Positions 5,115-7,929 of a stretch of 7,929 nt of DNA are shown piece after piece. The stretch lies in the NCBI GenBank assembly GCA_937860195.1, contig CALMBN010000264.1, forward strand, positions 1-7,929, given 5' to 3'. Position 1 is the stretch's first letter. Each line of letters begins with the position of its first letter. The notes below the pieces were generated by a model. That model was not told the DNA's origin. It saw only the letters and a program-made list of their open reading frames with translations, and did no database searches. Source of the stretch: an uncultured Novosphingobium sp. (GTDB lineage: Bacteria > Pseudomonadota > Alphaproteobacteria > Sphingomonadales > Sphingomonadaceae). The translations under genes were made by a program, and so were the position numbers.

Positions 5115-6161
5115 ATGACATCACGCGCTGCCTCCGTTCGACCGCTCGCTTTGGCCTGCTGGCTCTTTGCGGTTGCCGCGCTGGTCGTGATAATGATCGT
5201 GGTCGGCGGGATTACCCGGCTGACCGAAAGCGGCCTTTCGATAACAGAGTGGCGGCCGGTCACCGGTGCGCTGCCACCGCTCAGCGAGGAGCAGTGGCAA
5301 TCGGAATTCGCCGCCTATCAGCAGATCCCGCAGTTTACCGAAGTCAATGGACCGGCCGGAATGACTCTTGCCGGTTTCAAGGAGATTTTTTTCTGGGAGT
5401 GGTTCCACCGCCTGCTGGGGCGGCTGGTCGGGCTGGCCTATGGCCTGCCGCTCGCCTGGTTCTGGTTCAAACGGATGATTCCGGCAGGTTATCTTGCGCG
5501 GCTGCTCGGCCTGCTGGCGCTAGGCGCGCTGCAAGGCGCGGTTGGCTGGTGGATGGTGAAGTCTGGACTGACCCACGATGTCAAGGTCAGCCACTTGCGG
5601 CTGGCCACCCACCTTGGTCTTGCGCTGATTACATTGGCGCTGCTGATCTGGGCCGCCCTCGATCTCAAGGCCGTTGCGCGCGGCCAGGCGCAGGCTGGAT
5701 TAACCCGCCTTGGCGCAATCGCGCTAGGGGCGCTGGCGATCCAGCTGTTTTTCGGCGCTTTGGTGGCGGGACTACGCGCCGGACCGGTTGCAGGCGGCGG
5801 CTGGCTGAGTGCTGATGCCTGGCCGCTGATGCAGGGTTGCTTGTTTCCTGCAGGGGTTGATTGGACGCAGGGCGCCGCGCACGCGCTGTTTGGCGATCCC
5901 TATCTGGTGCATTTCTTTCACCGCTGGTGGGCCTGGCTGGTCGTGGCGATCCTGATCGTGCTGGCGCGGCAACTGCGTCCGATCGAGCGACGCGCTTCGC
6001 TGGCGATTCATGCTGCTTTTGGCATCCAGATCCTGCTGGGAATCGCGACAGTGTGGAGCGGAACGGCGATCTGGCTGGCGGGATTGCACCAGTTGACCGG
6101 GGCCTTGCTGCTTGTTGCCACTGTCTGGGGTGCACACCGGCTCGGGCAGGCAAAAGCCTGA
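5115..6161 (+). CDS. ctaA: Heme A synthase, CtaA/Cox15 family
   Basis: The 348-residue membrane protein oxidises the methyl group of heme O to the formyl group of heme A, the cofactor of aa3-type cytochrome oxidase. About eight membrane helices are visible. Family motifs are VVGGITRLTESGLSITEWRP (29-48), FFWEWFHRLLGRLVGL (92-107, His98), VSHLRLATHL (158-167, His160 and His166), VHFFHRWWAW (265-274, His269) and LAGLHQLTGALLL (321-333, His325). These histidines fit the heme ligands of the two four-helix halves. The region after AGLRAG reads PVAGGGWLSADAWPLMQG, longer than the compact form ending in WPLMDG in many relatives. The ATG at 5115 is chosen because it places MTSRAASVRP directly before the first helix; the frame stays open much further upstream but only as antisense to the MerC-like gene. 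No strong ribosome site is visible. Other cytochrome oxidase genes are not in the window. Confidence 0.95.
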   Translation: MTSRAASVRPLALACWLFAVAALVVIMIVVGGITRLTESGLSITEWRPVTGALPPLSEEQWQSEFAAYQQIPQFTEVNGPAGMTLAGFKEIFFWEWFHRLLGRLVGLAYGLPLAWFWFKRMIPAGYLARLLGLLALGALQGAVGWWMVKSGLTHDVKVSHLRLATHLGLALITLALLIWAALDLKAVARGQAQAGLTRLGAIALGALAIQLFFGALVAGLRAGPVAGGGWLSADAWPLMQGCLFPAGVDWTQGAAHALFGDPYLVHFFHRWWAWLVVAILIVLARQLRPIERRASLAIHAAFGIQILLGIATVWSGTAIWLAGLHQLTGALLLVATVWGAHRLGQAKA

Positions 6162-6186
6162 ACTGGAATGATAATTGACGTTGCTG

Positions 6187-6205
6187 ACGACCTGCTTCGG
6201 GTCGT
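6187..6205 (+). terminator. Weak hairpin after ctaA, possible terminator
   Basis: ACGACC and GGTCGT form a perfect 6-bp stem around seven bases, about 25 bases after the ctaA stop, followed by only three T residues. This may end or slow ctaA transcription but is weak by intrinsic-terminator standards. Confidence 0.35.
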
Positions 6206-6405
6206 TTGGCCAGAGTTGTCTCTGTCACTCACTCCGCAGAAATACTTGACGAATGCGCATCGGCCTGCGCGAATAGGCGGGGTCCAGCAGGCTCCGTATC
6301 CGGCAAACAAGGTTGGCGGAAGGCAACGGTGGAGAGAAGTGTGCGCATTTCGAACGACGCTGCCAGGCTGGTCCGGATTGGCAGCATGACCTCAGAGACC
6401 AGACG
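6206..6405. other. Intergenic stretch with no recognisable gene
   Basis: The 200 bases between the ctaA hairpin and the exported-protein gene contain no supported coding sequence. A TTGACG at 6246-6251 could be a -35 element for the downstream gene, but I find no good -10 at the right spacing. Reading the downstream frame back to the ATG at 6313 would add a Cys- and Arg-containing leader before a normal signal peptide, so I treat that as non-coding. Confidence 0.4.
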
Positions 6406-7137
6406 ATGACCGCCCGGGCAGCACTTTTGGCAGGCGCAGCTGCGCTTCTTCCTGCAACAATCGCGGCGGCGGCGGCGGCAACCGGATCTGAAGTTCAGGT
6501 GGCCCGTTTTCTCCCGCCGGCGACCCCGCTGCTGCTAACCAGAACGCTGTATCGTTCACTGAACGATGGCAAGATGCTGATCGTCACGCGAACATACGCT
6601 ATTCGGTTCACCTCGAGCGACAACGGCTATCGGCTCGACGGCGAACAGATCGGTGCAGAGGTTCAGGCCCCCGCCGGATTGGCCGGGTTGGCCGAGATCG
6701 AACGCAAGCGGGTCGAAACCGGGCTGTTCCCGGCGATGCTCGACCAATCCGGCATGATTCGCGCAGGCGGGGCAGTGGCGCTCGATCCGGCGATGCGCCG
6801 GCAAGTCGCGATTCGGGCCAGCGGGATCATTGCCAGGGCCGATATGGCCGCTCCGGCCAAGCGCGAAGGCATCGATTTGGTTGGCCAGCTTGCTGCTGTG
6901 CCGAATGGCACTGCGTGGCCCTCATTCCTGTTCAACCCCGGGTCCCGGGAACGGGTTGAAACCCGCCTCGTGCCAATGGCTGACGGCAGCGAAGGCGTGG
7001 TCGAAGTGCGGGTCCGCGCTGATGGCATTGCGCCCGGCGGCCTGCCGCAGCGGGTTGAGCGAACGGTTACCACACGGCTGGCCGGAACAGAGAAAGTGTC
7101 GCGCGAAGTCTGGACCATCGCACCCGCCACGCCTTAG
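6406..7137 (+). CDS. Exported protein of unknown function, 243 residues
   Basis: The N-terminus MTARAALLAGAAALLPATIA followed by further alanines is a signal peptide, with cleavage probably near residues 20-27. The mature part is about 217 residues, probably beta-rich and periplasmic. It has alternating hydrophobic and charged strands such as LLLTRTLYRSL (42-52), MLIVTRTYAIRF (57-68), VETRLVPMADGSEGVVEVRV (184-203) and VERTVTTRLAGTEKVSREVW (217-236). It has no lipobox, no cysteine in the mature part and no repeated domain. I do not recognise a family. The ATG at 6406 is chosen because it begins the signal peptide; the frame could start at 6313 but would then bury it. The ribosome site (CAGAGA) is weak. 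Six alanine codons in a row, five of them GCG, make a short simple repeat inside the signal peptide (6463-6480). The gene lies 146 bp before rplM and is probably transcribed separately. Confidence 0.75.
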   Translation: MTARAALLAGAAALLPATIAAAAAATGSEVQVARFLPPATPLLLTRTLYRSLNDGKMLIVTRTYAIRFTSSDNGYRLDGEQIGAEVQAPAGLAGLAEIERKRVETGLFPAMLDQSGMIRAGGAVALDPAMRRQVAIRASGIIARADMAAPAKREGIDLVGQLAAVPNGTAWPSFLFNPGSRERVETRLVPMADGSEGVVEVRVRADGIAPGGLPQRVERTVTTRLAGTEKVSREVWTIAPATP

Positions 7138-7174
7138 CGGTATTATTTTACCTCTTCGCAAAGGCGCAGAAACC

Positions 7175-7203
7175 TTGACTTTGCTGCGCGGTTGAACGAT
7201 TGG
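7175..7203 (+). promoter_or_regulatory. Possible rplM promoter region
   Basis: TTGACT at 7175-7180 is a good -35 element about 105 bp before the rplM start. No convincing -10 hexamer sits 16-18 bp further on; the best candidates (AACGAT at 7195-7200, GATTGG at 7198-7203) are poor. The -35 lies in the loop of an imperfect inverted repeat, GCGCAG at 7164-7169 and CTGCGC at 7184-7189. A promoter for the ribosomal operon is expected here, but its exact position is not settled. Confidence 0.35.
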
Positions 7204-7248
7204 GCCGCCTTCGCGCTGGTCCGGCAATACGGATTCGCGACAACAGTC

Positions 7249-7274
7249 AAGGGTGATGACCCTTTACAAGGAAG
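7249..7274 (+). promoter_or_regulatory. rplM leader hairpin next to the ribosome binding site
   Basis: AAGGGT-GATG-ACCCTT (7249-7264) is a perfect 6-bp hairpin with a four-base loop. Three bases later comes the Shine-Dalgarno sequence AAGGAAG (7268-7274), nine bases before the ATG. The CCTT of the right arm could instead pair with the AAGG of the ribosome site across a three-base loop, so the two pairings exclude each other. In E. coli, L13 is known to regulate its own operon; whether this hairpin does so here is inference. Confidence 0.4.
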
Positions 7275-7283
7275 AGTTGGCCA

Positions 7284-7763
7284 ATGAAGGCGCTAAGCAA
7301 GGTCACCCGGTCGATCAAACCGGCCGAGGTGGAAAAGAACTGGCATCTGATCGATGCCGAAGGACTGGTGGTCGGGCGTCTCGCCGTGGTCATCGCCAAT
7401 CGTCTGCGCGGCAAGCACAAGCCGAGCTTTACCCCCCACGTCGATTGCGGTGACCATGTGGTCGTGATCAACGCAGGCAAGGTCAAGCTGACTGGTAACA
7501 AGCTGAAGCAGAAGACCTATTACAAGCACACCGGCTATGCCGGCGGGATCAAGGAAGTGACTGCCGACAAGGTGCTCGACGGCCGCTTTCCCGAGCGTGT
7601 GCTCGAAAAGGCTGTCGAACGCATGGTTCCGCGCGGCCCGCTCGGTCGCCAGCAGATGCGTGCCCTGCACCTCTACAACGGTACCGAACATCCGCATGAC
7701 GGCCAGCAGCCCAAGGTGCTCGATATCGCTTCCATGAATCGCAAGAACAAGGTGGGTGCATAA
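7284..7763 (+). CDS. rplM: 50S ribosomal protein L13
   Basis: L13 is an early-assembling protein of the large ribosomal subunit that binds 23S rRNA. The 159-residue product matches the family throughout: [16 protein letters not shown] (19-34), RLRGKHKP (40-47), [18 protein letters not shown] (56-73), [12 protein letters not shown] (79-90) and the signature region [20 protein letters not shown] (111-130). It is longer than the 142-residue E. coli protein mainly because of a C-terminal tail ([20 protein letters not shown] onward), which is usual in alphaproteobacteria. AAGGAAG nine bases before the ATG supports the start. The stop overlaps the rpsI start in the sequence TAATG, indicating translational coupling. 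Confidence 0.98.
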   Translation: MKALSKVTRSIKPAEVEKNWHLIDAEGLVVGRLAVVIANRLRGKHKPSFTPHVDCGDHVVVINAGKVKLTGNKLKQKTYYKHTGYAGGIKEVTADKVLDGRFPERVLEKAVERMVPRGPLGRQQMRALHLYNGTEHPHDGQQPKVLDIASMNRKNKVGA

Positions 7764-7929
7764 TGTCCGACACCGTAGAATCGCTCGCTGATCTCCAGAC
7801 GCTGGGTGCGGAAGGTTCGGCTCCGGTCGCGCCCGCAGCTCCGCTGCGTGAAAAAATTGTCGATGCACAGGGCCGTGCCTACGCAACCGGCCGCCGCAAG
7901 GACGCGGTTGCCCGCGTATGGCTGAAGCC
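7763..7929 (+). CDS. rpsI: 30S ribosomal protein S9, N-terminal part
   Basis: The gene is cut by the right edge of the window after 55 codons. S9 is a small-subunit protein whose C-terminal tail reaches the P-site tRNA; that tail lies outside. The recognisable family start is [16 protein letters not shown] (40-55). Before it is an extension of about 39 residues ([20 protein letters not shown], then an Ala/Pro-rich linker) absent from E. coli S9 but usual in sphingomonads. The ATG shares its A with the rplM stop codon, so the two ribosomal proteins are made from one transcript with coupled translation, as in most bacteria. Confidence 0.97.
   Translation, partial: MSDTVESLADLQTLGAEGSAPVAPAAPLREKIVDAQGRAYATGRRKDAVARVWLK

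Overview
The window looks like ordinary, GC-rich chromosomal DNA of an alphaproteobacterium, most likely a sphingomonad or erythrobacter relative (order Sphingomonadales). The evidence is a fused ThiS-ThiG protein, a CtaA/Cox15-type heme A synthase next to rplM-rpsI, an L13 and an S9 with alphaproteobacterial-style extensions, and an acyl-CoA synthetase tail of the type I associate with this order. I see no mobile element, phage gene, CRISPR array, tRNA or rRNA.

Left part (1-3476). The 3' end of an acyl-CoA synthetase runs rightward and meets, stop codon against stop codon, a leftward gene for a 573-residue protein of unknown function. That protein has an acidic, proline-rich half containing a two-copy 41-residue tandem repeat. 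Next, also leftward, are a 61-residue lipoprotein with its own terminator and a 175-residue helical protein of unknown function. In front of the 175-residue gene lie two copies, 26 bp apart, of a TGGTTA-N9-TRACCA dyad, which look like tandem operator sites.

Middle part (3608-6161). A leftward pair encodes a MerC-family four-helix membrane protein and, 16 bp downstream, the ThiS-ThiG fusion that makes the thiazole half of thiamine. The 93-bp divergent region between this pair and the rightward ctaA gene holds a perfect 6-bp-arm palindrome (ATGTTA-N5-TAACAT) resembling a Zur (zinc uptake regulator) box. This suggests the MerC-like protein belongs to zinc homeostasis rather than mercury resistance, and that thiSG may be co-transcribed with it.

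Right part (6162-7929). After ctaA come a 244-bp intergenic stretch, an exported 243-residue protein of unknown function, and the ribosomal protein operon rplM-rpsI, with rpsI cut by the window edge. The rplM leader carries a compact hairpin directly before the Shine-Dalgarno sequence, with a possible alternative pairing that would cover it.

I do not see a dramatic new multi-gene system. The points most worth checking are the tandem operator in front of the 175-residue gene, the Zur-like box over the merC-like/thiSG pair, an apparent change at the C-terminal lysine motif of the acyl-CoA synthetase, and the rplM leader.
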